Below, piece after piece: positions 28,874 to 38,964 of a DNA stretch of 64,000 bases. Where the stretch lies: assembly GCF_006364435.1 (NCBI RefSeq), contig NZ_CP040977.1, positions 682,001 through 746,000 on the forward strand, in the 5' to 3' direction. The notes beneath the pieces are model-generated. The model saw nothing but the letters and a program-made list of their open reading frames with translations. It was not told where the DNA came from and did not search any database. The stretch is from Candidatus Methylopumilus universalis. GTDB taxonomy: Bacteria; Pseudomonadota; Gammaproteobacteria; Burkholderiales; Methylophilaceae. Position 1 is the first letter of the stretch. Every line of letters starts with the position of its first letter. Position numbers and translations under genes: made by a program.

Positions 28874-28914
28874 TCATACAGAATACTAGAATATTAACTT
28901 AATTCAGAGACATT

Positions 28915-30144
28915 ATGGACGAAATACTACGCAACACCTTTATTGCTGTTCTTACCTTAAGCACAGGCATTCATCTATGGCTTGCGCGAAGACATATTAA
29001 CTTTGTATCCAATCATAAGAACAAAGTCCCTGATGCGTTTAAAAAAAATATCACCCTTAAAGATCATCAAAAAGCTGCAAATTATGCAATCGCAAAAAGT
29101 GAATTAGGTTCAAAAGATACAATCATCCAAGCTTCATTGCTTCTTCTTCTTACTCTAGGAGGATTGATTAGTGCGATCTCACATCTTTTTGATTCAATTT
29201 CATCGCCCCTCTTAAAAGATATTGCACTAATCTTGAGCGTCATGCTTGTTACCAGTCTGATTGATCTACCTTTCAATTACTACAAAACATTTAAGATTGA
29301 TGAAGCATTTGGCTTTAATCGTATGACAAAGAAACTATTTTTTTCAGATCTTTATAAGCAGATGATTTTAGGGTTATGTCTTGGTCTGCCTATTTTATTT
29401 GTTGCATTATGGATGCTGCAAAATGCTGGGGTCTATTGGTGGTTTTATCTATGGGCAGTTTGGAGTTTATTTAATCTTTTAATTCTTGCAATCTACCCTA
29501 CTTGGATCGCTCCATTTTTCAATAAGTTCTTACCTCTCAAAGATAAGACCTTAAAAACTAAAATTATTGCGCTATTAAAAAAATGTGGTTTTAAGTCTCA
29601 AGGATTATTTGTCATGGATGGATCTGCAAGAAGTAACCATGGAAATGCTTATTTCACAGGCTTTGGCAAAAATAAACGTATCGTATTTTTCGATACGCTT
29701 TTAGAACGTCTTAATCACAATGAAATTGAAGCTGTCCTGGCTCATGAGCTTGGGCATTTTCATCACAATCATGTTAAAAAAAGAATTGTAATGATGTTCC
29801 TTGTAAGTTTTATTGGCCTTGCAATTTTGGGCTATCTAAAAGATCAAACATGGTTTTATCATGCGCTGGGTATTAGCGAGCCAACAAATGGTAGCGCCTT
29901 ACTTCTTTTTATGTTGGTTGGCCCCACTTTCATTTTTTTTATAAGGCCTATCATGGCATTCTATTCAAGGCAAAATGAATTTGAAGCTGATCGCTACGCT
30001 AAAACACACTCGAGCGCAAAATATCTTAAAGAGTCATTAGTTAAACTTTACCGAGATAATGCATCAACTTTAACGCCCGATCCATTATATTCGGCATTTT
30101 ATGACTCTCACCCCCCTGCATTACAGCGTATTGCAAGACTGTAA
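28915..30144 (+). CDS. M48-family membrane metalloprotease (Ste24/CAAX protease-like)
   Basis: A 409-residue membrane zinc protease with several hydrophobic helices (near 1-20, 65-85, 95-115, 150-200, 290-345). The zinc motif HELGHFHH (about 278-285) and the third ligand in NEFEADRYAK (about 355) are intact, and the order is that of Ste24-type CAAX prenyl proteases. In bacteria these enzymes are thought to act on membrane proteins in quality control rather than on prenylated proteins. It appears to be a single-gene transcript, divergent from orn. Confidence 0.9.
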   Translation: MDEILRNTFIAVLTLSTGIHLWLARRHINFVSNHKNKVPDAFKKNITLKDHQKAANYAIAKSELGSKDTIIQASLLLLLTLGGLISAISHLFDSISSPLLKDIALILSVMLVTSLIDLPFNYYKTFKIDEAFGFNRMTKKLFFSDLYKQMILGLCLGLPILFVALWMLQNAGVYWWFYLWAVWSLFNLLILAIYPTWIAPFFNKFLPLKDKTLKTKIIALLKKCGFKSQGLFVMDGSARSNHGNAYFTGFGKNKRIVFFDTLLERLNHNEIEAVLAHELGHFHHNHVKKRIVMMFLVSFIGLAILGYLKDQTWFYHALGISEPTNGSALLLFMLVGPTFIFFIRPIMAFYSRQNEFEADRYAKTHSSAKYLKESLVKLYRDNASTLTPDPLYSAFYDSHPPALQRIARL

Positions 30145-30217
30145 CATTTCAAGGAAGCTTTTTTAACAGCACCAATGGTAAAATGTCGTATACCTTTACG
30201 GCACAGCGCTTATAAAA

Positions 30218-30655
30218 ATGGATATTACAACACGCCTAGAATTTGATGCGGGGCATCGCATACCCAATCACAAAAGTAACTGTAAAAATCTACATGGTCA
30301 TCGTTACGCAATTGAGGTCACGGTTACGGGCCCTATTCATGACGACAGAAAAAGTTCAGACTTTGGTATGGTGATTGATTTCTCTGATGTAAAGCAAATC
30401 ATTAAGGATTTAGTAGTTGAGCCTTGGGATCATGCGTTCATTGTTTATCAAGACGATAAAGAGATTGTGAATTTTTTAAAAACACTACCAGATCATAAAA
30501 CCGTTATATTTCCAGTGGTACCAACAGCAGAAAATATGGCATCAGAAGCTCACCGAATTTTAAATAGTGAATTTAATAAACGCTTTGATGGCCAACTTAA
30601 AATAAAACAAATTCGTATGTATGAAACGCCCAACAGCTGGGCTGATGCTATATAA
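30218..30655 (+). CDS. queD: 6-carboxy-5,6,7,8-tetrahydropterin synthase QueD
   Basis: Converts 7,8-dihydroneopterin triphosphate to 6-carboxytetrahydropterin, an early queuosine step. The 145 residues carry the zinc-binding histidines (FDAGHRI; LHGHRY) and the catalytic Cys in SNCKNLHGH, plus the MVIDFSDVK and PWDHAF motifs and the C-terminal MYETPNSWA. It is six bases from the convergent dnaQ stop. The next-step genes queE and queC are not in the window. Confidence 0.94.
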   Translation: MDITTRLEFDAGHRIPNHKSNCKNLHGHRYAIEVTVTGPIHDDRKSSDFGMVIDFSDVKQIIKDLVVEPWDHAFIVYQDDKEIVNFLKTLPDHKTVIFPVVPTAENMASEAHRILNSEFNKRFDGQLKIKQIRMYETPNSWADAI

Positions 30656-30661
30656 CTCAGA

Positions 30662-31342
30662 TTACCAAATAAGCTTTTTTTCGCCTTTCATTTTATCCAA
30701 ATAAGCTTCGTGACTTTTAAGCTCTTCGTCACTTGCTTTAAGAATAAAAAGATTGGCGGGGCGATGAGTATTTTTTTCTCCTGCAATATCTGTTCCACTA
30801 TATTGAAAATCAATCATTAGATCTTCTTGTCCGCGAGTCATAGCAAGGTAAACTTCAGCTAAAAGTTGTGCATCCAGCAAGGCACCGTGGAGACTTCTTT
30901 GCGAATTATCTATATTATAAAAACGGCATAAAGCATCTAAACTATTTCGCTGGCCTGGCCTCATATCCTTTGCCATTTTTAACGTATCAATAATATTAGC
31001 GACCACGTTTTCAATAGGCTGTCTTTCGATTAGTCCAAGTTCCATATTAATAAAACCCACATCAAATGGCGCATTATGAATAATCAGCGTTGTATCTTTT
31101 ATGAATTCAATAAAATCAGAAGCTATTTCCGTAAATTTTGGTTTGTCTTGCAAGAAGTCTAGAGTAATACCGTGAACTTCTTGAGCTGCAGGATCTATTT
31201 CCCTGTCTGGATTCAAATAAAAATGAAAAGAATTATTTGTGGGTCGGCGATTTACGATTTCAACCGCTGCTATCTCAATAATTCGATGGCCCTGATTTGC
31301 ATATAAGCCAGTTGTTTCTGTATCTAAGAAAATATGTCTCAC
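30662..31342 (-). CDS. dnaQ: DNA polymerase III epsilon subunit (proofreading exonuclease)
   Basis: 3'-5' proofreading exonuclease of the replicative polymerase. The 226 residues show DEDDh motifs: FLDTETTGLY (about 5-14), LIIHNAPFDVGFINMEL (about 86-102), and HGALLDAQLLAEVYL (about 148-162). The C-terminal tail, which binds the alpha subunit, is short and polar. It directly follows rnhA with one base of overlap, the conserved rnhA-dnaQ pair of proteobacteria. Confidence 0.95.
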   Translation of the reverse strand: MRHIFLDTETTGLYANQGHRIIEIAAVEIVNRRPTNNSFHFYLNPDREIDPAAQEVHGITLDFLQDKPKFTEIASDFIEFIKDTTLIIHNAPFDVGFINMELGLIERQPIENVVANIIDTLKMAKDMRPGQRNSLDALCRFYNIDNSQRSLHGALLDAQLLAEVYLAMTRGQEDLMIDFQYSGTDIAGEKNTHRPANLFILKASDEELKSHEAYLDKMKGEKKLIW

Positions 31343-31791
31343 TATAACCCTTTCAATAAGTTATCAACGCCCTGATTTGCTAGTTGATCAGCTTTCTCAT
31401 TTCCATCATGACCTGCGTGCCCTTTAACCCAAAGCCACTCAATAACGTGCCCGGAAGCCAATTCATCAAGTCTTTGCCATAAATCTATATTTTTGATAAT
31501 TTTCTTACTGCTATTTTTCCAGTGATTACGTTTCCATGTATGGATCCACTCCGTAATTCCTTTTTGCACGTAAGTAGAATCCGTGTATATTTTAATCTCT
31601 GAAGTCTGCTTAATGATTTCAAGGGCTTTAATTACAGCTAATAGCTCCATACGATTATTTGTAGTATCTTTTTCACCGCCACATATAGATTTCTCATTAG
31701 CTCCAGAGATTAATAATGCACCCCATCCGCCGTCTCCAGGATTACCTCTGCAAGCACCGTCTGTATATATGGTAATTGCAGGCTTCATCAT
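31342..31791 (-). CDS. rnhA: Ribonuclease HI
   Basis: Degrades the RNA strand of RNA-DNA hybrids, removing primers and R-loops. The 149 residues carry the catalytic carboxylates in [29 protein letters not shown] and YTDSTYV, followed by the basic handle [11 protein letters not shown] and [18 protein letters not shown]. It overlaps the upstream methyltransferase gene by four bases and dnaQ by one. Confidence 0.97.
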   Translation of the reverse strand: MMKPAITIYTDGACRGNPGDGGWGALLISGANEKSICGGEKDTTNNRMELLAVIKALEIIKQTSEIKIYTDSTYVQKGITEWIHTWKRNHWKNSSKKIIKNIDLWQRLDELASGHVIEWLWVKGHAGHDGNEKADQLANQGVDNLLKGL

Positions 31792-32501
31792 TTGACTTTG
31801 AAAGTTCTGGATTTTTGTGCTGAATACACCGGCGCTTTAATCAATTTCTTTTTCCATGAAGGTTTAATAGTCGTCATACCATGCACTCTCTTTTGTATAA
31901 CAAGAAAATAAAAACCTCCCAACATAGGCCACCATCGATCTCCTAGTTTCTCTATAGCATGTATTTTTTTTAACCATGATACTTGCTGAATAGGGGGAAC
32001 ATAACATCCCATTTTCCCTTCAGCCATTTCTAATCCCACAATAGGAAGCCATTCTTTAATTTTACTAAGTGATATAAATTTTGTATTCCAAGGGTAATCA
32101 ATATCAAAACTTAAAAGTCTTTTTAAACCCCATAAGCTCGCTGGGTTAAATCCAGTAATGATGAGACGCCCTTCCGGCATAAGAACTCGATGGATCTCTT
32201 TAAGCAACTCATAAGGCTCGACCATTTGCTCAAGTATATGGGGTGCGATAAGTAAATCTACCGATGCTTCATCAAAAGGTAATGCATCGTTCGACGTCAT
32301 TAAATCAGCGTGATTTGAGTTTAATGAAAACTTATTTTGGATGCGTGATTGATCTAGAAAGTCAATATCGAAATTACCCATTTGAAACGCATAAAATCCA
32401 AACGTATCCATGACCACAGGATTTATATAATCATATTCTAACGTAAGTAAATATTGGCCTAAGGGGCTTTTAAACCATTCTTGTGGTGAAATTTTAGGCA
32501 T
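31788..32501 (-). CDS. SAM-dependent methyltransferase (class I)
   Basis: A 237-residue class I methyltransferase. The N-terminal part is divergent, and a recognisable core follows: [19 protein letters not shown] (motif II/III region), [28 protein letters not shown]. The glycine-rich motif I is degenerate (around [12 protein letters not shown]). Genes of this kind immediately upstream of rnhA are common in proteobacteria but the substrate is not established. It is the first gene of the methyltransferase-rnhA-dnaQ unit and divergent from gloB (43 bp). Confidence 0.8.
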   Translation of the reverse strand: MPKISPQEWFKSPLGQYLLTLEYDYINPVVMDTFGFYAFQMGNFDIDFLDQSRIQNKFSLNSNHADLMTSNDALPFDEASVDLLIAPHILEQMVEPYELLKEIHRVLMPEGRLIITGFNPASLWGLKRLLSFDIDYPWNTKFISLSKIKEWLPIVGLEMAEGKMGCYVPPIQQVSWLKKIHAIEKLGDRWWPMLGGFYFLVIQKRVHGMTTIKPSWKKKLIKAPVYSAQKSRTFKVK

Positions 32502-32511
32502 AAATGTATCT

Positions 32512-32517
32512 TATAAT
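32512..32517 (+). promoter_or_regulatory. -10 element upstream of gloB
   Basis: A perfect TATAAT lies 27 bp before the gloB ATG in a 43-bp divergent gap. No convincing -35 is seen at standard spacing, so it is a candidate only. It would serve the long gloB-to-fabI run. Confidence 0.4.
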
Positions 32518-32544
32518 GATCGAAATACTTTACTATGAATACAA

Positions 32545-33270
32545 ATGACAGGCTACAAAGAAAATCAATTAATTCATATAGATCCCATTGAAGCTTTTCA
32601 AGATAATTATATTTGGTTAATTCATAACGATCAAAATAGTATTATCGTTGACCCAGGTGATGCTAATCCCGTCATAAGCGCCTTGGAGAGAAAAAAACTA
32701 AATCTAGTCGCTATTTTAATCACCCATCATCATGCCGATCACATTGGCGGTGTTATCGCTCTTCAAGAGAAATATCCACATATAAAGATCTTTGCGCCAC
32801 AAAAAGATAAATATGACTTTGTCAATATAAGCCTTAAAAATGGGGACGAAATTAATATTCCGGAGCTTCAAATAAACTATAAAATAATTGAAATTCCTGG
32901 GCATACCCAAGGTCATATCGCGTATTACGATATGAAAAACCTTTTCTGCGGCGATACACTTTTTGCCTGTGGTTGCGGAAGAATATTTGATGGAACCCAT
33001 GAGCAAATGTATAACTCGTTAAAAAAAATTAGCGCACTACCCAAAAGCACAAAAGTTTATTGTGCGCACGAATACACTAAAAAAAATATTGCATTTGCCT
33101 TATCCCTTAATCCAAATGATGTAAATCTCAAATCAAGAGAAAAACTTCTATCTAATGTAAAAAATACGATTCCATCCTCTCTCGAGGAAGAATTAAAAAC
33201 AAACCCTTTTTTAAAATGCACTTCTTTTGAAGCATTTAAGAAGCTTAGAGATCTCAAAGATCAATATTAA
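32545..33270 (+). CDS. gloB: Hydroxyacylglutathione hydrolase (glyoxalase II)
   Basis: Hydrolyses S-lactoylglutathione to lactate and glutathione in methylglyoxal detoxification. This metallo-beta-lactamase-fold protein of 241 residues has the binuclear metal motif THHHADHIGG (about 54-63), IPGHTQGHIAYY, LFCGDTLFACGCGRIFDGT and CAHEYTKKN, with the C-terminal substrate domain RxK-type residues. It is slightly shorter than the usual 250 or so. It leads the run gloB-mltD-ABC transporter-fabI. Confidence 0.95.
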   Translation: MTGYKENQLIHIDPIEAFQDNYIWLIHNDQNSIIVDPGDANPVISALERKKLNLVAILITHHHADHIGGVIALQEKYPHIKIFAPQKDKYDFVNISLKNGDEINIPELQINYKIIEIPGHTQGHIAYYDMKNLFCGDTLFACGCGRIFDGTHEQMYNSLKKISALPKSTKVYCAHEYTKKNIAFALSLNPNDVNLKSREKLLSNVKNTIPSSLEEELKTNPFLKCTSFEAFKKLRDLKDQY

Positions 33271-33271
33271 T

Positions 33272-34678
33272 ATGTCATCGCTATTTAAATATGCCTTATT
33301 TTTTATTTGCATCTCAGTATCGATGGCACCCATTGCTTTTGCCGAAAAAAATACCCTAGGAGAAGAAATTAGTATTCTAGATGTCGATGTACTTGATCAA
33401 GAAATCAATAAGCTAAATTCATTAAACCTAAACTCAGCAGCCCCACCAAGTAAAACACAAAATTACCAAGCCAATAAAGTCGAAATAAATCTATGGCAAC
33501 GTATTTATTCTAGATTTGAAATTAAGAATGAAAATAATTCAAGATCTAAGAAATATGAAGATTGGTATTCTGCGCGGCCTGAATATGTAGAAAGAATGAT
33601 GGATCGCAGCCAAAAATATTTATTTTATGTTGTAGGTGAAGTTGAAAAAAGGGGTATGCCATCAGAAATAGCCCTTCTTCCCATGATAGAAAGTGCTTAT
33701 AACCCTATTGCAAATTCAAGGAGCAAAGCTGTAGGAATATGGCAGTTTATTCCGTCTACAGGGCGAGTCTATGGTTTAAAACAAGATTGGTGGCATGATA
33801 AAAGACGTAATGTTGTGGAAGCAACAAATGCTGCTCTTGATTACCTTCAAAAGCTTCATGCATTGTTTGGCTCATGGGACCTTGCTTTGGCTGCTTACAA
33901 TGCTGGCGAAGGTACTGTAGGTCGGGCCATAGCTAAAAATAAAGCGAAAGGGCTCCCCACTGACTATGCGTCTCTTAAGCTTCCAGGCGAAACGAAAGAT
34001 TACGTACCGAAGCTGCAAGCTATTAAAAATATTGTTTCAAACCCAACTCAATACGGACTTTATATAGATCCCATACCTAATAAACCTTACTTTACATCTG
34101 TGGAAGCACCTGCCGTTATTGATGCTGATCTTGCTGCAAATCTTGCTGAAATTTCTTATGATGAATTTTTACTTTTAAATGCTGAACATAGAAGACCTCT
34201 TATTAGAACAAACGATAAATCACAACAACTTATTTTGCCTATCAATGCTGCAGATACGTTTGTAAAAAATCTTAGTCAAAATGAAAAACCTTTGGTGTCA
34301 TGGAATATATACCAACCAAAACATAACGAGAAAATAAAAGCGATAGCAAATAAATTTGACATGCAAGAAAGCGATCTCATCAAAGCAAATGATTTGAATC
34401 CGCAAAGAACAATCAAGACCTCAACGATGATATTGGTATCTAAAAAAGAAGGTGCGGGATCTAGTGCGATCCAAGAGATTGATGAGTTAAAAATTCAAAG
34501 TAATAAAAAAACTGAAAGCTCAGTTAAGCCAAACAGGCATAAAGTAAAATCAGGAGATACACTTAATAAAATTGCAAAAAGATATGATATGCATATTGAT
34601 GAATTAAAAGATATCAATCAAATGACTTCCTCAGATATTCAAATTGGGTCTATCCTTCAACTTCAAAGAAGTAATTAA
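33272..34678 (+). CDS. mltD: Membrane-bound lytic murein transglycosylase D
   Basis: Cleaves peptidoglycan to 1,6-anhydromuropeptides in the periplasm. From the ATG at 33272, chosen because it starts a clean signal peptide (about 1-24, ending AFA), it is 468 residues; the frame itself is open further back into gloB. The SLT domain (about 90-250) has the catalytic Glu in LLPMIESAYNP, SRSKAVGIWQFIPSTGR and ALAAYNAGEG. One LysM is seen at the C-terminus (HKVKSGDTLNKIAKRYDM) and a second degenerate LysM just before it. No lipobox Cys is seen. It begins one base after gloB stops. Confidence 0.92.
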   Translation: MSSLFKYALFFICISVSMAPIAFAEKNTLGEEISILDVDVLDQEINKLNSLNLNSAAPPSKTQNYQANKVEINLWQRIYSRFEIKNENNSRSKKYEDWYSARPEYVERMMDRSQKYLFYVVGEVEKRGMPSEIALLPMIESAYNPIANSRSKAVGIWQFIPSTGRVYGLKQDWWHDKRRNVVEATNAALDYLQKLHALFGSWDLALAAYNAGEGTVGRAIAKNKAKGLPTDYASLKLPGETKDYVPKLQAIKNIVSNPTQYGLYIDPIPNKPYFTSVEAPAVIDADLAANLAEISYDEFLLLNAEHRRPLIRTNDKSQQLILPINAADTFVKNLSQNEKPLVSWNIYQPKHNEKIKAIANKFDMQESDLIKANDLNPQRTIKTSTMILVSKKEGAGSSAIQEIDELKIQSNKKTESSVKPNRHKVKSGDTLNKIAKRYDMHIDELKDINQMTSSDIQIGSILQLQRSN

Positions 34679-36325
34679 TTGACTACACATATGTATTTCA
34701 AATATATATTCCTCTTATTCGTTTTGGCTAATATAACATCGTGCAGCGATAAAAAAGAAATCGCATACAACTATGAAGGCACATTCCAAAGTGAAAGAGG
34801 CGGAATGCTTATCGATGCCATGTCTGGTGAGCCAAGCAATCTCATTTCCATGATTGCAGGAGACTCAGCATCATCAGCTATCTCAGGAAATATTTTTAAT
34901 AAACTTATTAAATACGACAAAAATTTAGAGCTTGCTCCTGAAATAGCAGAAAAATGGACGATTTCAAGCGACCAAAAAACAATTACCTTTTATTTAAAAA
35001 AGAATCTTAAGTGGTCTGATGGTCATGATTTAACCAGTGAAGATGTTCTTTTTACATGGAAACTTGTTACCGATGACAAAACAAGGACTCCTTATGGCTC
35101 CGATTACAAGCTAGTGGATAAGGCAGAAGTTCCAGATCTTCATACGTTCAGAGTTGTATATAAAAAAGCTTATGCGCCTGCCTTAGATAGCTGGGCAACA
35201 CTTCAAATTCTTCCGAAACATATTCTGAAGGATGAGGATATTAATCGCACTTTTTTCTCAAGAAAACCTGTTGGCTCTAGTTACTATAAATTAGCAAATT
35301 GGGTAAATGGTGAGAAATTAACTCTGGAGGCTAGCTCCTCTTCTGTGATGGGTGAGCCTAATATAAGTAAACTCACTTCCCGTTTCATACCTGATACATC
35401 GTCTCAATTTTTAGAATTGATCGCTGATAATATCGACCTTATGAATATTAATCCTATTCAATTTGCTCGCGTTATTCCTTCTAGACCAGACCTCAAGAAT
35501 AAATTAGCACTTTATAAAGAGCTTGGAAATAGCTATACCTACCTTGGCTTTAACTCAAAACGTTCTCCATTTAATGATATTAGAGTCAGGCAAGCGATTA
35601 ATTATGCGCTTGATAAACAGGAAGTTATAGATGGCGTTCTCTTAGGCCTGGGAGAGCCTGTCGCATCACCCTATAAACCTGGGACTCGATGGAGCGATCG
35701 AGCACTTCACCCCTACCCCTACGATAAAAATATGGCACTTAAGTTACTCCATGAAGCAGGCTTTAATGACACTAATCATGATGGTATTTTAGAAAAAGAT
35801 GGCAAACCTTTCGCATTTGAAATTCTCACCAATCAAAATAAACAAAGAGAGATGACTGCAGTTCTTATTCAAAGAAGACTTAAAGATGTGGGTATTGATG
35901 TGAAGATTCGTGTGATTGAATGGGCAAGTTTTGTAAACCAATTTATTAAAACGAGTGATTTTGATGCTGTTATTCTTGGCTGGAGCTTATCGCTCGATCC
36001 TGATCAATATAATATTTGGCATTCATCTCAACAAAAACCTGGCCAATTTAATTTTATTGGATACAGCAATAAAGAAGTTGATCAATTACTTGAAGAAGGT
36101 CGAACTGAATTAAATCCTGATAAACGAGAAAAAATTTATCATGCTTTTTCAAAAATCTTACTCAGAGAAAGCCCTATAGTTTATCTTTATGCTGGATATG
36201 GTCTAACTGCTATGAGTAAACGTATCAAAGGTATTGAGTCACCTACGCCACCTGCCGGAATTGCGTATAATTCTTACGAATGGTTTATTCCTTCCACCCT
36301 TAGAAGAAATGAAATAACGCCATAA
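34679..36325 (+). CDS. Peptide ABC transporter substrate-binding lipoprotein
   Basis: A family 5 extracellular solute-binding protein (548 residues) anchored as a lipoprotein (lipobox ITSC at about 21-24). Typical DppA/OppA features: FNKLIKYDKNLELAPEIAEKWTISSD, the signature YYKL...NIS region, VRQAINYALDKQEVIDGVLLG and the late FDAVILGWSLSLDPD. A TTG start at 34679, immediately after mltD, has AAAGAAG at good spacing; an ATG at 34691 is the alternative. It binds peptides or similar ligands and delivers them to the two permeases that follow. No ATPase gene is nearby. Confidence 0.9.
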   Translation: MTTHMYFKYIFLLFVLANITSCSDKKEIAYNYEGTFQSERGGMLIDAMSGEPSNLISMIAGDSASSAISGNIFNKLIKYDKNLELAPEIAEKWTISSDQKTITFYLKKNLKWSDGHDLTSEDVLFTWKLVTDDKTRTPYGSDYKLVDKAEVPDLHTFRVVYKKAYAPALDSWATLQILPKHILKDEDINRTFFSRKPVGSSYYKLANWVNGEKLTLEASSSSVMGEPNISKLTSRFIPDTSSQFLELIADNIDLMNINPIQFARVIPSRPDLKNKLALYKELGNSYTYLGFNSKRSPFNDIRVRQAINYALDKQEVIDGVLLGLGEPVASPYKPGTRWSDRALHPYPYDKNMALKLLHEAGFNDTNHDGILEKDGKPFAFEILTNQNKQREMTAVLIQRRLKDVGIDVKIRVIEWASFVNQFIKTSDFDAVILGWSLSLDPDQYNIWHSSQQKPGQFNFIGYSNKEVDQLLEEGRTELNPDKREKIYHAFSKILLRESPIVYLYAGYGLTAMSKRIKGIESPTPPAGIAYNSYEWFIPSTLRRNEITP

Positions 36326-36326
36326 A

Positions 36327-37346
36327 ATGCTTAACTATCTAATTAAACGTTTGTTATGGATGATTCCAATGTTAATTGGTATCAGTCTTATTTCTTTTTT
36401 TATTATGCATCTAGCTCCAGGGGACATCACCGCATCAGAATCAGCCTTTAATCCAAAAGCATCTGAAGAATCTCGTCAAAAACTAAGAGCACTTTACAAT
36501 TTAGATAAGCCCTTGATGACGCAATACAGTTTATGGTTAAAAAGAATTGTGAAATTAGATTTTGGGAATTCTTTTGCTTCGCATCAGCGTCCTGTTTTAT
36601 GGGAAACGAAAGATGAAAAAGGCAATATCACCAAAGGCATGATTCAAGATGCCTTACCAATAACGCTTATGATTAATCTGATAGGCCTACTTATTATTTT
36701 TGTGCTTTCGATATTTTTGGGCGTTGTTTCAGCAGTAAATCAAAATAAATGGCCGGACCGACTCATAACTATTATTGTATTCGTAGGCTTTGCTATCCCT
36801 GGTTTTTGGTTAGCACTTTTACTGATGTATTGGACTGGGGTGACACATTCTTGGCTCCCCATTTCAGGTCTCCATAGCGCAGGGTATGAAAATATGGATT
36901 TAATTTCACAATATCTAGATTTATTTAAACATCTGATACTACCGGTCTTTGTTTCAAGTTTAGGCGGCCTCGCAAGCATTTCTCTGTATGTGAGAAATGG
37001 AATGTTAGATGTGCTGCAACAAGAGTTCATAACAACTGCACGCGCTAAAGGACTCACGGAAAATAAAGTGATTTATGGTCATGCATTAAGAAATACATTA
37101 TTACCGCTTATCACTATTGTAGGCCTATCAATTCCTGGCTTGATTGGTGGCTCTGTAATTGGGGAATCTATTTTTGCAATTTCTGGTATGGGTAAATTAT
37201 TTTTTGACGCTGTATTAATGAGAGACTTTCCTGTGGTCATGGGAATCCTTACAATTGGATCCGTCTTAACGCTATTTGGAAATCTAATCGCAGATATTGG
37301 TTATGCTTGGGCCGATCCGCGAATTAGACGAGGTATTTCAAATTGA
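36327..37346 (+). CDS. Peptide ABC transporter permease (DppB/OppB-like)
   Basis: A 339-residue inner-membrane permease with about six helices. The N-terminal MLNYLIKRLLWMIPMLIGIS and the early LAPGD motif are typical of DppB, and the EAA loop EFITTARAKGLTENKVIYGHALRNTLLPL (about 232-260) docks with the ATPase. It carries an extra loop of about 20 residues after the second segment (QRPVLWETKDEKGN), as in YejB-type permeases. It overlaps the next permease by four bases. Confidence 0.92.
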   Translation: MLNYLIKRLLWMIPMLIGISLISFFIMHLAPGDITASESAFNPKASEESRQKLRALYNLDKPLMTQYSLWLKRIVKLDFGNSFASHQRPVLWETKDEKGNITKGMIQDALPITLMINLIGLLIIFVLSIFLGVVSAVNQNKWPDRLITIIVFVGFAIPGFWLALLLMYWTGVTHSWLPISGLHSAGYENMDLISQYLDLFKHLILPVFVSSLGGLASISLYVRNGMLDVLQQEFITTARAKGLTENKVIYGHALRNTLLPLITIVGLSIPGLIGGSVIGESIFAISGMGKLFFDAVLMRDFPVVMGILTIGSVLTLFGNLIADIGYAWADPRIRRGISN

Positions 37347-38170
37347 ATATCCTCACGCAAAACCCATTAACTTTAAGTGGAATTATAATTATTTCCCTCG
37401 TTTTATTTATTGCGGTATTTGCACCATGGCTATCGCCTTACGATCCAAATTACATTGATATTCATTCAATACTTTTGCCACCTTCCGTCTCGCATTTTAT
37501 GGGAACTGACGGACTAGGAAGAGATGTTTTTTCACGCATGCTTTATGGATCTAGAATTTCACTTTTAGTAGGCATTGTAGCTGTAGGCATTGCTACAGTA
37601 ATTGGCACTTTTTTAGGTGCCATTGCTGGATTTTATCGTGGATATATCGATTCTATAATCATGCGCTTTGTAGATATTATGTTATCCATTCCTACTTTTT
37701 TTCTGATACTTGCGGTCATTGCTTTTTTAACACCGTCAATTTGGAACATTATGATTGTGATTGGACTGACTTCCTGGATGGGTGTTACTCGCCTTGTTCG
37801 GGCAGAGTTTTTAAGTCTCAGAAATCGAGAATATATATTAGCAGCTGAAGCTATGGGCGCTTCAGATTACAGGCTTATTTCAAAGCACCTACTCCCTAAT
37901 AGCCTAACGCCCATCATCGTAACTTCTGTTTTAGGAATTGCAAGTGCAGTATTAACCGAATCTGGATTGAGTTTTCTTGGGCTTGGAGTTCAAGCACCAC
38001 AGTCCTCATGGGGTAATATTTTGACTGATGGTAAAGAGTACATTCAGTTTGCATGGTGGCTATCATTATTTCCAGGACTGGCCATTCTGATTACAGTCCT
38101 AGGTTATAATTTACTCGGTGAAGGGTTAAGAGATCTGCTTGATCCGAAAAATAAGAATCAAAGAAAATAA
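37343..38170 (+). CDS. Peptide ABC transporter permease (DppC/OppC-like)
   Basis: A 275-residue inner-membrane permease with about six helices. Motifs: the N-terminal [58 protein letters not shown] (EAA loop) and [19 protein letters not shown], all characteristic of DppC/OppC. It forms the heterodimeric channel with the preceding permease. fabI starts nine bases after its stop. Confidence 0.93.
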   Translation: MNILTQNPLTLSGIIIISLVLFIAVFAPWLSPYDPNYIDIHSILLPPSVSHFMGTDGLGRDVFSRMLYGSRISLLVGIVAVGIATVIGTFLGAIAGFYRGYIDSIIMRFVDIMLSIPTFFLILAVIAFLTPSIWNIMIVIGLTSWMGVTRLVRAEFLSLRNREYILAAEAMGASDYRLISKHLLPNSLTPIIVTSVLGIASAVLTESGLSFLGLGVQAPQSSWGNILTDGKEYIQFAWWLSLFPGLAILITVLGYNLLGEGLRDLLDPKNKNQRK

Positions 38171-38178
38171 AGGAATAC

Positions 38179-38964
38179 ATGATGGGGTTTTTAACTGGTA
38201 AACGGGTTTTAATTCTCGGTCTTTTGAGTGATCGATCTATTGCTTATGGTATTGCTTCCGCAATGAAACGTGAAGGAGCTGAATTAGCCTTTACTTATCA
38301 AATGGAAAAACACGATGAACGAGTAAAAAAACTTGCTCAAGATTTTAATTCAAACATCGTGCTACCTTGCGACGTTTCAAGTGACGAGCAGATCGATAAT
38401 CTATTTCCTTTGTTAAAGAAACACTGGGATAAATTAGATGTTATTGTTCATTCGCTAGCCTTTGTTACTAAGGAAGCTTTAAAGGGAGATTTCGTTGAGG
38501 CAACAACGCGTGAAAACTTCAGAGTAGCTCATGATATAAGCTCTTACAGTTTTACAGCATTAGCTAAAGCAGCACTGCCGATGCTGAGCGAGCATGCCAG
38601 TTTACTTACATTGAGTTATCTTGGCGCGGAAAGAACAATGCCAAACTATAATGTGATGGGACTTGCCAAAGCAAGTTTGGAGGCTAATGTAAGATACATG
38701 GCTCAAAGCTTGGGGCCAAAAGGTATTCGAGTTAATGCAGTTTCAGCAGGACCAATAAAAACCCTTGCTGCATCAGGAATTGCTGACTTTGATCGCATGA
38801 TAGGCTTCAATGAGAAACATGCTGCATTAAGACGAAATGTTACGATTGAAGAAGTTGGAAATGCTGCTGCATTTCTATGTAGCGATCTTGCATCAGGTAT
38901 TACAGGCGAAATTACTTATGTAGATGGCGGCATGAATATTACTGCCGCAGGTTCAATCGATTAA
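38179..38964 (+). CDS. fabI: Enoyl-ACP reductase (NADH) FabI
   Basis: Carries out the last reduction of fatty-acid elongation. It is a short-chain dehydrogenase of 261 residues: atypical N-terminal [19 protein letters not shown] nucleotide loop, HSLAF, and the catalytic Tyr-x6-Lys (YNVMGLAK) preceded by [12 protein letters not shown]-terminal DVGGMN-like motif YVDGGMN. AAGGA precedes the tandem ATG codons. It closes the gloB run, and its stop shares TTAA with convergent ppiD. Confidence 0.96.
   Translation: MMGFLTGKRVLILGLLSDRSIAYGIASAMKREGAELAFTYQMEKHDERVKKLAQDFNSNIVLPCDVSSDEQIDNLFPLLKKHWDKLDVIVHSLAFVTKEALKGDFVEATTRENFRVAHDISSYSFTALAKAALPMLSEHASLLTLSYLGAERTMPNYNVMGLAKASLEANVRYMAQSLGPKGIRVNAVSAGPIKTLAASGIADFDRMIGFNEKHAALRRNVTIEEVGNAAAFLCSDLASGITGEITYVDGGMNITAAGSID

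Noticed and set aside
28266-28877. Oligoribonuclease start at 28877
   Set aside because: The extra N-terminal residues are not part of the conserved protein, and a better-placed ATG with a GGA upstream is at 28817.
28818-28914. A fluoride riboswitch upstream of orn-crcB
   Set aside because: I could not find the conserved pseudoknot motif of the crcB RNA; the dyad there does not resemble it.
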